Of a stretch of DNA of 64,000 bases, positions 1-7,737 are shown in pieces. The notes under the pieces were generated by a model. The model had not been told where the DNA came from, made no database searches, and saw only the letters and a program-made list of their open reading frames with translations. The stretch lies in NCBI RefSeq assembly GCF_016746085.1, contig NZ_JAERTZ010000025.1:496001-560000 (forward strand), given 5' to 3'. The position numbers and the translations under genes are program-made. Source of the stretch: Zobellella iuensis. GTDB lineage: Bacteria; Pseudomonadota; Gammaproteobacteria; Enterobacterales; Aeromonadaceae. The stretch's first letter is position 1. Every line of letters begins with the position of its first letter.

Positions 1-253
1 ACTTAAAGGGACCGTCCACCAACTCCATCTCGATGCGCTGATGAGGTTCCAGTCGATTACGGGTGGTAAAGGTCTTGCGGATCCCGGCCTTGGCCACATC
101 CAAGGCTGCGGTAATGCTGTTGCCCGACTCGGACACAATACGACTGGCCACGCAACCCGGTAAAAATTGAGGGTAGGCATCCACGTCGTTAACCAACTCA
201 TACATCTGTTGCGCACTGAACATCACCAGTGCGCTGCGGGTAATACTGGGCAT
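1..253 (-). CDS. ratA: RatA-type SRPBCC/START protein (3' end off window)
   Basis: The first 84 codons are present; the rest lies beyond the left edge. The start MPSITRSALVMFSAQQMYEL, followed by VNDVDAYPQFLPGC, is the hallmark opening of the RatA / coenzyme Q-binding (COQ10-like) START family. Family members bind hydrophobic ligands; E. coli RatA was described as inhibiting 70S ribosome association, while homologues act in ubiquinone function. It is divergent from smpB across a 136-base gap, the arrangement seen in E. coli. Its usual partner ratB would lie outside the window, so a toxin-antitoxin role cannot be judged here. Identification is from motif and context and is firm; the biochemical role is inferred. 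Confidence 0.9.
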   Translation of the reverse strand, partial: MPSITRSALVMFSAQQMYELVNDVDAYPQFLPGCVASRIVSESGNSITAALDVAKAGIRKTFTTRNRLEPHQRIEMELVDGPFK

Positions 254-374
254 AACCTCTCCTGCCACCAAAACCCCTTGATGTTAACACCAATCCGGGT
301 CGGGCTCATCGCCAACACTGTACAAAAAACCGACGGTTGCCCTTTCACCAATTCCCAAGCTTCTATCGGCACCG

Positions 375-380
375 TATAAT
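375..380 (+). promoter_or_regulatory. Perfect -10 hexamer before smpB
   Basis: TATAAT lies 9 bases before the smpB ATG, with a weak -35 candidate TTCCCA 17 bases upstream. A start point about 7 bases after the hexamer would leave only a few untranslated bases. No Shine-Dalgarno sequence is visible between the hexamer and the ATG, which would fit a near-leaderless mRNA. Functional assignment is inference. Confidence 0.5.
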
Positions 381-389
381 GCCGCCACT

Positions 390-875
390 ATGACAAAAAA
401 CAAAGCCAAGAAGAAACCCGGCTCCAACACCATCGCCGTTAACCGCAAGGCACGGCACGAATACTCCATCGAGGAAAAATTCGAAGCCGGTGTCGAGTTG
501 CTAGGATGGGAAGTCAAAGCGCTGCGGGCCGGCAAGGTCAACATCGGCGAGGCCTACGTGTTCATGCGAAACGGCGAGGCCTTTCTGTTTGCCGCCACCA
601 TTACCCCGCTCAACATGGCCTCCACCCACGTGGTCTGTGATCCCTTGCGCACCCGCAAGCTGCTGCTGCACAAGCGCCAGCTGGACCGCCTCACTGGTCT
701 TATTGAACGGGAAGGCTACACCCTGGTGCCGCTGTCCCTGTACTGGTCCAAGTCCTGGGTCAAGGCCGAGATTGGCCTGGTAAAAGGCAAGAAGGCCCAC
801 GACAAGCGCCAGGACGTGAAAGAGCGCGACTGGCAGCGGGAAAAAGACCGGATGATGAAACACAAGGCACGCTAG
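390..875 (+). CDS. smpB: SsrA-binding protein SmpB
   Basis: SmpB binds the tRNA-like domain of tmRNA and brings it to stalled ribosomes for trans-translation. The protein is 161 residues, the normal length (E. coli 160). Visible hallmarks are [10 protein letters not shown] near residues 18-27, [11 protein letters not shown] near 39-49, [15 protein letters not shown] near 79-93, and the long basic C-terminal tail ([16 protein letters not shown]) that enters the empty mRNA channel. The start aligns with E. coli SmpB although there is no Shine-Dalgarno sequence in front of it. Its partner RNA, ssrA, begins 45 bases after the stop on the same strand. Confidence 0.98.
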   Translation: MTKNKAKKKPGSNTIAVNRKARHEYSIEEKFEAGVELLGWEVKALRAGKVNIGEAYVFMRNGEAFLFAATITPLNMASTHVVCDPLRTRKLLLHKRQLDRLTGLIEREGYTLVPLSLYWSKSWVKAEIGLVKGKKAHDKRQDVKERDWQREKDRMMKHKAR

Positions 876-878
876 GGC

Positions 879-907
879 TTGTTATTTAGCAACCATTGAA
901 ATATCAT
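879..907 (+). promoter_or_regulatory. Putative ssrA promoter overlapping an inverted repeat
   Basis: TTGTTA (879-884) and TATCAT (902-907) are separated by exactly 17 bases, a good sigma-70 layout. Transcription would begin near 914, giving a leader of about 7 bases before the mature 5' end at 921, as in E. coli pre-tmRNA. An 8-bp inverted repeat, GCAACCAT (889-896) and ATGGTTGC (906-913), overlaps the spacer and the -10. It could be a binding site or part of the smpB transcript end. Function is inferred. Confidence 0.6.
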
Positions 908-920
908 GGTTGCACAACTT

Positions 921-1279
921 GGGGCTGATTCAGGATTCGACGAGACTCTCGAACTCCAAGGTGCATGCCGAGGTGCGATAGGCCTCGTTAAACAATCGCA
1001 AAAAATAGTCGCAAACGACGAAAACTACGCACTAGCAGCTTAATAACCTGCAAGAGCCCTTCTACCCTAGCTTGCCTGTGACTTAGGGAATCGGAAGGTC
1101 ATCCTTCACAGGATCGCGTGGATGCCGTGCCTGACGGTTGAAGCGTTAAATCCAATTCAGGATAGTCATTCTGTGGCGTGTCTGTCCGCAGCAGCTGGCG
1201 AAATTAATGACTGACTAAGCATGTAGTACCGACGACGTAGGTTTTTCGGACGCGGGTTCAACTCCCGCCAGCTCCACCA
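921..1279 (+). ncRNA. ssrA: Transfer-messenger RNA (tmRNA)
   Basis: The 5' end GGGGCTGATT followed by AGGTGCATGCCGAGG closely matches the E. coli tmRNA 5' half. The 3' end, with GGTTCAACTCCC and GCTCCACCA, forms the T arm and acceptor with an encoded CCA. The tag frame starts with the resume codon GCA at 1011 and reads ANDENYALAA, then two TAA stops at 1041-1046; this is the standard gammaproteobacterial degradation tag recognised by ClpXP and ClpAP. The RNA is 359 nt, normal for the family. It follows its partner smpB. The ssrA 3' end is a common integration site for genomic islands, but no integrase follows here. Confidence 0.98.
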
Positions 1280-1287
1280 AACCCTCT

Positions 1288-1315
1288 AAAGCCGCCGCAA
1301 GGCGGCTTTTTTTAT
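1288..1315 (+). terminator. Rho-independent terminator of ssrA
   Basis: AAAGCCGCC and GGCGGCTTT pair around a GCAA tetraloop and are followed by a run of T. The hairpin begins 9 bases after the CCA end of tmRNA. Confidence 0.92.
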
Positions 1316-1342
1316 TTTAAAATCAGCCAGTTGGATACAGCC

Positions 1343-3997
1343 TCAGGCGCTCGGTTCAACTTCCTCAGGCTCCGCCTCGTGCAACGGCATCATCGCTGCT
1401 ATCTCCTCCGCCGGGGCCGGGCGGGCGAAGAGGTAGCCCTGGTAGAGATGACAGCCGTCCTGCTGCAACAGGTCGCGCTGGGCGTCGTTCTCCACCCCTT
1501 CGGCGATGACTTCCAGACCCAGGCTGCCGGCCATGGCGATGATCGCCCGGATGATGCCGAGGCTGTTGGCGTCGTCAGGCAAGGCCCGGACGAAGGACTG
1601 ATCGATCTTCAGCTGATCCAGGGGCAGTTGCTGCAGGTAATGCAGCGAAGAATAACCGGTGCCGAAGTCGTCGATGGCGAAACGGATGCCATGCTGCTTG
1701 AGGGTCCGCATCCGCTCCGTCGCCCTCGGCATGTCGGTGATCAGCATGGACTCGGTCAGTTCCAGCTTGAGCCTGGCCGGATCGGCTCCGGTCTGCGCCA
1801 GTACCTGCAGCACATCCTCGATAAAGCTGTCCTGGTACAGCTGGGCGGCGCTGATGTTGACCGATACCGTCACCCCGCTCAACGCCGGCAGCCGGGCCCA
1901 CAGCACCATCTGTTCGCAGGCCCGCAACAGCACGATGCGATCGATGCGCTCCATCAGCCCGGCGGCATCGGCCACCTCGATAAAGGCGCCCGGGGCCAGC
2001 ACACCCCGCTCCGGATGGCGCCAGCGCACCAGGGCTTCGGCGCCTACCATCTTCCGCCGCTCATCGAACTGGGGCTGGAAATACACGCAGAACTGGTGTG
2101 CCTCCAGTCCACGGAGGATCTCTTCTTCCAGTCGCAGCCGGCGGGCAATCGCCTCCTGCATGACGGGATCGAAAAAGCGCAGCCGGCCCTTGCCGGCCGC
2201 CTTGGCCTCATACATGGCCAACTCCGCCTGTTGCAGCAACTCATCGGCAGACTGGCGGTGATCGTCCAGGGTCACCAGGCCCAGGCAGGCACTGCCACGC
2301 AGAACATGGGCCTCATGCACATAGGGCTGCTCCAGCACTTCCAGCAGCTTGTGGCCGACTTGCTCCAGCCGGGTCGCGGCCAGGGCCGGCTCCTCGGCCA
2401 GATCGCCCAGCAATACCACGAACTCGTCGCCCCCGAGGCGGGCCACGGTATCCGTTTCCCTGACCACCTTGTTGAGCCGTTGCGCCGCCTGCTGCAGCAG
2501 CTGATCCCCCACCTGGTGTCCCCAGAGATCGTTGATGTCCTTGAAGTTGTCCAGATCGATGAAGATGAGGGCACCCAGCTTGCCGCCGCGGCTGCTCACC
2601 GCCTGGGCCTGCTTGATCCGCTCCGCCAGCAGGCGCCGGTTGGGCAGGCCGGTGAGGGCATCGTAGAAGGCGAGGTGATTGATCCTCTCGGCGTCCCGCT
2701 TGCGCTCGGTGATGTCGCTGAGGGCGGCCACATAATGGCTCACCCTGCCCTCGCCATCCTTGACTGCGCTGATGGACAGCCACTGGGGGTAGAGATGGCC
2801 GGACTTGCGCTTGTTGTGGATCTCCCCCTGCCAGTGCCCCTGCCGCGCTATGCTCTGCCACATCTGGCGGTAGAATTCGGGTCCGTGCTTGCCGGAGCTG
2901 AAGAGGTTGGGCGTCCGGCCTATCACCTCGTCGGAGCTATAGCCGGTGATTTCGGTAAAGGCCCGGTTCACCCGGAGAATGCGGTTGTGGGCGTCGGTCA
3001 CCAGCATGCCCTGGAAGCTCTCGAAGGCCACGGCCGCGATGCGCAGCTCGGTTTCATGCCTGACCCGGGCGCTGATGTCCCGGCTCAGCAGCACCACCGC
3101 CGGCTTGCCGCCCAGGCGGCCGTCCAGGGCCTGGCCCCGGCACTCGAAGGTACGCGGCCCGCTGCGGGTCTCGAGCGCGTACACCAGGGTGTTCACGGTT
3201 TTCTGCCGCAGGGTCTGGCGGATAAAATCGAGGAAGCGCCCGGCCAGCTCGGGCGCGAACAGATCGTCCACCCTTTTGCCGATCACCGGTCCGTCGGCAA
3301 ACAGCAGGCCCGGATCCGACGCCGCCACTTCCAGGCAACGCCCCTCCTCGTCCATCACGAGCAACAGATCCGGCAAGGCACCGGTAATGGCCCTGAGCCG
3401 GGATTCGTTCGCACGCAAGGCCAGCTGCTCCCGCCGGCGCTGCTCCGCATCCTTCAGGATAAATACCAGCATCAGGGTCAGGGGCACCATCACCAGCAGG
3501 AAGGGGCCGATCAGCGGCTGCAACTGGGTGCGCTCTGCGGGTGACAGCAGCCAGGAGATCAAGGCCACCGTGGTCAGGTGCAGCAGCACCACCACCGGCA
3601 ACAGATGCCAGAGCTCGAGCCGGGCCCAGCCCCGCCTGAGGGCATGGCGCATTCCCAGTCCCAGCACCAGTGCCAGCGCCAGGTTGAACAGCCCGGGTAC
3701 GGCCCCTTCCCCGCCCAGCCAGAGCCGGAAACCGCCGGCCATCACCAGCGCCATTCCCCCGGAAAGCGGCCCGCCAAAGAGGCCGGCCACGAACAACACC
3801 GTATTGCGTGCATCCAGCAGCACCCCTGGCGTCACCGTAAAGGGCATCAGCATGCAGACGATGGCGAGGGCGCCAAACCAGAGGCCGGAAGTCAGGATCA
3901 CCAGCCGGGGATAATGCAGTCCCCGGCGAATATTGAGGGTCAGCAACCAGCCCAGGGCAAGGAGGAGGATGGCTTGTTCGATAATGGCTGTCAGCAT
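1343..3997 (-). CDS. Membrane GGDEF-EAL cyclic-di-GMP protein with PAS domains
   Basis: An 884-residue signalling protein. Residues about 1-185 hold several membrane segments resembling the 5TM-5TMR_LYT (LytS-type) sensor. Two PAS-like regions follow (about 195-305 and 320-430; the second contains ITGYSSDEVIGRTPNLFSSGKH), then a GGDEF domain (about 440-605) and an EAL domain (about 615-870). The diguanylate cyclase signature GGDEF is intact at 522-526, with an RETD inhibitory-site motif at 513-516. The phosphodiesterase motifs are also intact: EAL at 654-656, DDFGTGYSS at 776-784 and EGVE at 833-836. Either or both activities are therefore possible. The first ATG is used. It stands alone, convergent with ssrA. 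The ligand sensed is unknown. Confidence 0.92.
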   Translation of the reverse strand: MLTAIIEQAILLLALGWLLTLNIRRGLHYPRLVILTSGLWFGALAIVCMLMPFTVTPGVLLDARNTVLFVAGLFGGPLSGGMALVMAGGFRLWLGGEGAVPGLFNLALALVLGLGMRHALRRGWARLELWHLLPVVVLLHLTTVALISWLLSPAERTQLQPLIGPFLLVMVPLTLMLVFILKDAEQRRREQLALRANESRLRAITGALPDLLLVMDEEGRCLEVAASDPGLLFADGPVIGKRVDDLFAPELAGRFLDFIRQTLRQKTVNTLVYALETRSGPRTFECRGQALDGRLGGKPAVVLLSRDISARVRHETELRIAAVAFESFQGMLVTDAHNRILRVNRAFTEITGYSSDEVIGRTPNLFSSGKHGPEFYRQMWQSIARQGHWQGEIHNKRKSGHLYPQWLSISAVKDGEGRVSHYVAALSDITERKRDAERINHLAFYDALTGLPNRRLLAERIKQAQAVSSRGGKLGALIFIDLDNFKDINDLWGHQVGDQLLQQAAQRLNKVVRETDTVARLGGDEFVVLLGDLAEEPALAATRLEQVGHKLLEVLEQPYVHEAHVLRGSACLGLVTLDDHRQSADELLQQAELAMYEAKAAGKGRLRFFDPVMQEAIARRLRLEEEILRGLEAHQFCVYFQPQFDERRKMVGAEALVRWRHPERGVLAPGAFIEVADAAGLMERIDRIVLLRACEQMVLWARLPALSGVTVSVNISAAQLYQDSFIEDVLQVLAQTGADPARLKLELTESMLITDMPRATERMRTLKQHGIRFAIDDFGTGYSSLHYLQQLPLDQLKIDQSFVRALPDDANSLGIIRAIIAMAGSLGLEVIAEGVENDAQRDLLQQDGCHLYQGYLFARPAPAEEIAAMMPLHEAEPEEVEPSA

Positions 3998-4320
3998 GAG
4001 CGATGGAATAGGGGCAACAAGCTAGGTGGACGGGAGCCGGTCTGTGACACGGCTGCTGGTTATTGTTAGCAGCTACTAATAAAGCGGTAGTAGTGTAACA
4101 TTTAATTCCCATACAAAGCACATGGTGACATCGTTTTGTCATGGAAATCTGCATATTGCCGGCCAGGCTCGGCGGATCCGAACCCGGTCCAGACCGACGC
4201 TGCCGGCCAGGGTGGCGAGGGCCCAGGGAGCCAGGATTGGCTCCATCAGAAAACGCCTGTCCTCAAAGCGTCATGCTTTATTGCATACACTGGAGAGAGT
4301 CCCCTTTTGTGGAGGGCCAG
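3998..4320. other. Divergent intergenic region, 323 bases
   Basis: This gap lies between the GGDEF-EAL gene and the M14-like gene. It must hold both promoters, but I see no strong -35/-10 pair for either. TACACT near 4288 is a possible -10 for the rightward operon. An in-frame ATG at 4273 could extend the rightward gene, but the good ribosome-binding site sits before 4321. No RNA gene or repeat was recognised. Confidence 0.5.
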
Positions 4321-5349
4321 ATGCCGGCTCCCTCGCCTTTCCTGCTGCCCGAACTCGACCAATTGGCCGAGCTGGCCCGGCGTGCCGGTGCCCAGGCCCA
4401 ACTGGAAACCTTGGCCTGGCTGCCATACGCCGGCCAGCAACTGCCGCTGCAACTGCTCCGGCTCGGCACCCGTGCGGCCGAGGCGCCGGCCCTGGGGCTG
4501 TTCGGCGGTGTCCACGGCATAGAGCGGATCGGCAGCGCCGTGGTGCTGGCCTACCTGCATTCCCTGGTCGCCAGCCTGCGCTGGTCCGGCCTGACCCACA
4601 GCCTGCTGGAGCGGGTCAGCCTGGTGTTTATGCCGGTCGTGAACCCGGTCGGCATGCTGAGGGGCACCCGGGCCAACGTCCATGGCGTGGATCTGATGCG
4701 CAACAGCCCGGTCGAAGCCAGTGAAAAGGTCCCCTGGCCCCTGGGCGGCCAGCGCCTGAGCCGGCGGCTGCCCTGGTACCGGGGCTCAGCCCTGGAGCCG
4801 GAAGCCGCCGCCCTGTGCCAGGCGGTGGAGCGCCATCTGATCGGTCGCCCCTTCGCCCTGGCGCTGGACTGCCACTCCGGCTACGGCCACCGGGACAGGC
4901 TCTGGTTTCCCTTTGCCGGCAGCAAGGCGGCACCGCCCCGCCTGGCGGAAACCATGGCCCTGCGGGAGCTGTTCCTGAGCACCTATCCCAACCACAACTA
5001 CTACGATATCGAGCCCCAGTGGCTGCACTACATGACCCATGGCGACCTCTGGGATCATCTCACCCTGCAACACAGGGACAGCCCGGGTACCTTCCTCTCC
5101 TTCACCCTGGAAATGGGCTCCTGGCTGTGGGTGCGCAAGAACCCCCTGCAACTGCTGCGCCTGACCGGCCTGTTCAATCCGGTCAAGCCCCATCGCCACC
5201 AGCGGGTGCTGCGCCGCCACCTTGTCCTGATCGATTTTCTGGCCCGGGCGGTGGAAAGTCACGCCCTCTGGCTGCCGGACGCGCCGCAACGGGATCGGCT
5301 CCGGCAGGAGGCGCGCCGGCTCTGGTTCGACGGGGAGCAACGCCCATGA
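4321..5349 (+). CDS. M14-like zinc carboxypeptidase / DUF2817 family protein
   Basis: This 342-residue protein carries the full zinc and catalytic set of the M14 carboxypeptidase fold. GVHGIER gives His65-x-x-Glu68, DCHSGYG gives the third ligand His185, and FTLEMGSW gives Glu264 as catalytic base candidate. It resembles DUF2817/succinylglutamate desuccinylase-like proteins, so the substrate may be a peptide or an N-acyl amino acid. There is no signal peptide, so it is probably cytoplasmic. ATG 4321 was chosen because GGAGG lies 5 bases upstream; ATG 4273 is an alternative. The stop overlaps the next gene's start (ATGA). The family call is good; the substrate is unknown. Confidence 0.8.
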   Translation: MPAPSPFLLPELDQLAELARRAGAQAQLETLAWLPYAGQQLPLQLLRLGTRAAEAPALGLFGGVHGIERIGSAVVLAYLHSLVASLRWSGLTHSLLERVSLVFMPVVNPVGMLRGTRANVHGVDLMRNSPVEASEKVPWPLGGQRLSRRLPWYRGSALEPEAAALCQAVERHLIGRPFALALDCHSGYGHRDRLWFPFAGSKAAPPRLAETMALRELFLSTYPNHNYYDIEPQWLHYMTHGDLWDHLTLQHRDSPGTFLSFTLEMGSWLWVRKNPLQLLRLTGLFNPVKPHRHQRVLRRHLVLIDFLARAVESHALWLPDAPQRDRLRQEARRLWFDGEQRP

Positions 5350-6146
5350 CCAGGCGCTGGATACTGCTGCGGGGGCTGATGCGCGAACGGCGCCACTGGG
5401 AAGGCTTTCCCGACCGCTTCCGGCAGCATTTTCCGCAAGACGAGCTGCTCCTGGCGGATCTGCCCGGTTTCGGCGCCGAGCATGGCGAACCCGGCCCCCT
5501 CTCCATCGTCGGCATCACGGAGCGGTTGCGGCTGCGCTGGCATCCCTGGTTGCGGCAGGGACCTGTCCACCTGCTGGCCCTGTCCCTGGGCGGCATGGTC
5601 GCCATCGACTGGGCCAGCCGGCATCCACGGCAGGTTGCCGGCCTGGTGCTGCTCAACACCAGCCTCGCCGGCCTGACTCCCTTCTACCAGCGGCTCAGGC
5701 CCCGCGCCTACTGGCCCCTGCTGACATGGCTGCTGTGGCAGCGGGATCCGCAGGCCCAGGAAGCCACCATATTGCGTCTGACCAGCGAGCGCTTCGCCAC
5801 CGACCCGGACCTCCTCGCTCGCTGGGCCGGCTATGCCCGAGAGCTGCCCGCCAGCCGGCGCAGCACCCTGTGCCAGTTGCTCGCCGCCCTGCGCTACCGA
5901 GCGCCCGCACAACCTCCTCCGGTGCCCACGCTGGTGCTGAATGGCCTGGCGGACCGGCTGGTCAGCCCCCGTTGCAGCCAAGCCCTGGCCGAGGTCTGGC
6001 GACTGCCGCTGCGCCGGCATCCGGATGCCGGCCATGACCTGCCCCTGGACGAGCCGGAGTGGGTATGTCGCCAGATAGCCGACTGGCTGGCGGAGGAGGA
6101 GCCAAACGGGGGTAACATGAGTTACAATCCCGTCACCTCCTGTTAA
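5346..6146 (+). CDS. Alpha/beta hydrolase (BioH/MenH-like fold)
   Basis: A 266-residue alpha/beta hydrolase. The nucleophile elbow is ALSLGG at about residues 78-83, the acid Asp is in NGLADRLV, and the His is in DAGHDLP near residue 230. The N-terminal strand RWILLRG and the LLLADLPGFG segment match the BioH/MenH-like group, but the protein does not look like canonical BioH. It starts inside the stop of the M14-like gene (ATGA at 5346), so the two are probably translationally coupled. A hydrolase and a peptidase together suggest breakdown or recycling of an acylated or amide compound. That is inference. Confidence 0.8.
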   Translation: MTRRWILLRGLMRERRHWEGFPDRFRQHFPQDELLLADLPGFGAEHGEPGPLSIVGITERLRLRWHPWLRQGPVHLLALSLGGMVAIDWASRHPRQVAGLVLLNTSLAGLTPFYQRLRPRAYWPLLTWLLWQRDPQAQEATILRLTSERFATDPDLLARWAGYARELPASRRSTLCQLLAALRYRAPAQPPPVPTLVLNGLADRLVSPRCSQALAEVWRLPLRRHPDAGHDLPLDEPEWVCRQIADWLAEEEPNGGNMSYNPVTSC

Positions 6147-6161
6147 CCTGACGGAAAAATC

Positions 6162-6809
6162 ATGCACGACTGGCAATCCTCCTTTATCCGACTGTTTCGG
6201 CTGCAACCCGATACCGAGCGGCTCAGGCTGGTGGTGGCCAGGGCACCCTATGCCCTGCGGCTGGGCACCCAGTGCCTGGCCGTTACCGGCAAGGACGCCC
6301 TGACCCCCTATTACCGGGAAACCGACAACGTCGCCATGCTGGTGGCAAACTGGGCCAAAATGGAACCCGGCATGGAGGCCCTGCTGAGCCTGCTCTGCGG
6401 CCGTCCCCAGCGGGGCTGGGCCATCGCCGCCTGGCTGGCCGAGAGCGGCGTCAGCCCCCTCGCCTTCGCCGACTTTCTATATGAACATTGCGGCCTGCTG
6501 CTGGCCAATCGTCGCACCCGGGAAGGTGACCAGAAGGAGCGGTTGCAGCAACTGCTGCGGACAGAACAGCGCCCGGTTTCCCTGCTGTTTGCCGGAGAAG
6601 AAGCCTGCCGGAACTTCTTCGATGACGATACCCCCGCCGTCGCCTTCGGCGTGGCCATCCATCCGGGCAGCGCCGATCTCGGCCAGGAGCGGGATGCCCG
6701 GCTGATGCTGCACCACTGGTACCGGGCCGACGGCCAGGAGATGCTGAGTTCGGGCCCGGATTTTTCCCTGAGCCACTTCCGGGTGCTGGCGCCCGCCGAC
6801 CAGGGCTGA
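6162..6809 (+). CDS. Conserved hypothetical protein, operon third gene
   Basis: I do not recognise this 215-residue protein. It begins 15 bases after the hydrolase stop on the same strand and follows a short GGA ribosome-binding element. No signal peptide or membrane segment is visible. The sequence looks like a mixed alpha/beta soluble protein, with a Trp-rich N-terminal half (GWAIAAWLAE) and an acidic FFDDDTPAVAFG stretch near residues 147-158. Codon use matches its neighbours, so it is a real gene. It probably works with the two upstream hydrolases, but no function can be assigned. Confidence 0.7.
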   Translation: MHDWQSSFIRLFRLQPDTERLRLVVARAPYALRLGTQCLAVTGKDALTPYYRETDNVAMLVANWAKMEPGMEALLSLLCGRPQRGWAIAAWLAESGVSPLAFADFLYEHCGLLLANRRTREGDQKERLQQLLRTEQRPVSLLFAGEEACRNFFDDDTPAVAFGVAIHPGSADLGQERDARLMLHHWYRADGQEMLSSGPDFSLSHFRVLAPADQG

Positions 6810-7000
6810 GCAAATCCTTATCGCTCCCCGCGCCAAGGCGCTACTGCCATCCTTACCGCCTGCCCAGTCGCCTGACCTGAGCCGGCATCATGACCGGGCT
6901 CAACGGCCGCTTCCCCCCGGTATTTGAGCCAGGTTGCAAAATTGTGGTTTATACGTAACGGAGCTTGACGCTCTGCGGAGTCTGACCAAACTTAGGGAGA

Positions 7001-7029
7001 GGTAAAAACGGATGAAAACGGTTTTTACC
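7001..7029 (+). repeat. 9-bp inverted repeat in the leader of the Yip1 gene
   Basis: GGTAAAAAC (7001-7009) and GTTTTTACC (7021-7029) are perfect reverse complements around 11 bases. The hairpin would sequester the ATG at 7012 of a small upstream reading frame. Its AT-rich stem could act in RNA or as a DNA-binding site. Confidence 0.6.
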
Positions 7030-7062
7030 CTGGACCAGCCGCTTGTCGGTAGCGATAGTTAA
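7012..7062 (+). CDS. Possible 16-residue leader peptide (uORF)
   Basis: ATG at 7012 opens a 16-codon frame reading MKTVFTLDQPLVGSDS and ending with TAA at 7060-7062. A purine-rich GGGAGAGG lies 9-10 bases upstream, a plausible ribosome-binding site. The stop codon merges into the AAGGGG ribosome-binding site of the Yip1 gene, which starts at 7075, so translation of the leader could influence the downstream gene. It may also be chance. No run of one amino-acid codon typical of biosynthetic attenuators is present. Confidence 0.35.
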   Translation: MKTVFTLDQPLVGSDS

Positions 7063-7074
7063 GGGGATAACGCT

Positions 7075-7674
7075 ATGATTTTAAACCATATCTGGGGCCT
7101 GTATGCGCACCCCAAAGAAGAGTGGCATACCATAGACCACCATCACGAAAGTTTGAACTACAGCCTGATCCACCTCGCGTTCATTGCGCTGATTCCGGCG
7201 GTCTGTACCTTTATTTCCGCCACCATGATCGGCTGGAGCTTCGGCACCAGCAATACCATCATGCTGACCACCCAGAGCGCCCTGATGATGTCGGTGGGCA
7301 TGTATTTCACCCTGATCGCCGGGGTGTTCGCCCTGGCCTACCTGACCTTCTGGATGGCCAAGACCTTCGGCGCCAGCCCTAACTTTACCCAGAGCATGGA
7401 ACTGGCGGCCTACACCGCCACCCCGCTGTTCATGACCGGGCTGGCGGTACTCTACCCCGAGCCCATCTTCCTGATGCTGGTGGGCCTGGCGGGGCTGGCC
7501 TATTCGGTCTATCTGCTCTACTCCGGCGTCCCCATCATCATGCACATCCCCGAAGAGCGCGGCTTTATCTACGCCAGCTCGGTGGTGACCTGCGGCCTGG
7601 TGCTGCTGGTATGCATCATGGTCGGCTCCGTTATCGTCTGGAGCTGGGGGCTGGGGCCCGTCTACACCCAGTAA
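7075..7674 (+). CDS. Yip1-family inner-membrane protein
   Basis: A 199-residue membrane protein with about five hydrophobic segments spread along its length. The opening MILNHIWGLYAHPKEEW and the overall five-helix plan match the bacterial Yip1 (formerly DUF1282, YohC-like) family, whose role is unclear. The start is supported by AAGGGG 8 bases upstream. It stands alone between the hydrolase operon and purF, and ends at a bidirectional terminator shared with purF. A 9-bp hairpin and a possible 16-codon leader frame lie directly upstream, so expression may be controlled in the leader. Confidence 0.85.
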   Translation: MILNHIWGLYAHPKEEWHTIDHHHESLNYSLIHLAFIALIPAVCTFISATMIGWSFGTSNTIMLTTQSALMMSVGMYFTLIAGVFALAYLTFWMAKTFGASPNFTQSMELAAYTATPLFMTGLAVLYPEPIFLMLVGLAGLAYSVYLLYSGVPIIMHIPEERGFIYASSVVTCGLVLLVCIMVGSVIVWSWGLGPVYTQ

Positions 7675-7692
7675 GGGCAGATAACAGCTACG

Positions 7693-7718
7693 AAAAAGGG
7701 GTCTTGCGACCCCTTTTT
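7693..7718. terminator. Bidirectional terminator between Yip1 gene and purF
   Basis: AAAAAGGGGTC and GACCCCTTTTT pair around TTGC. The A and T tracts make the hairpin usable from both sides, by the rightward Yip1 gene and the leftward purF. Confidence 0.9.
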
Positions 7719-7737
7719 GATGTCCGGAACGCTTCGC

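Noticed and set aside
1-253. RatA as half of a toxin-antitoxin system
   Set aside because: RatA proteins are now mainly seen as START/COQ10-like lipid binders; ratB is not in the window and no antitoxin is visible.
921-1342. ssrA as an attachment site for a genomic island
   Set aside because: ssrA 3' ends often host islands, but no integrase, direct repeat of the 3' end or foreign cargo follows here.
1331-3544. Long open frame antisense to the GGDEF-EAL gene
   Set aside because: GC-rich shadow frame with Gln/His/Arg-rich low-complexity composition; the minus-strand protein has full domain motifs.
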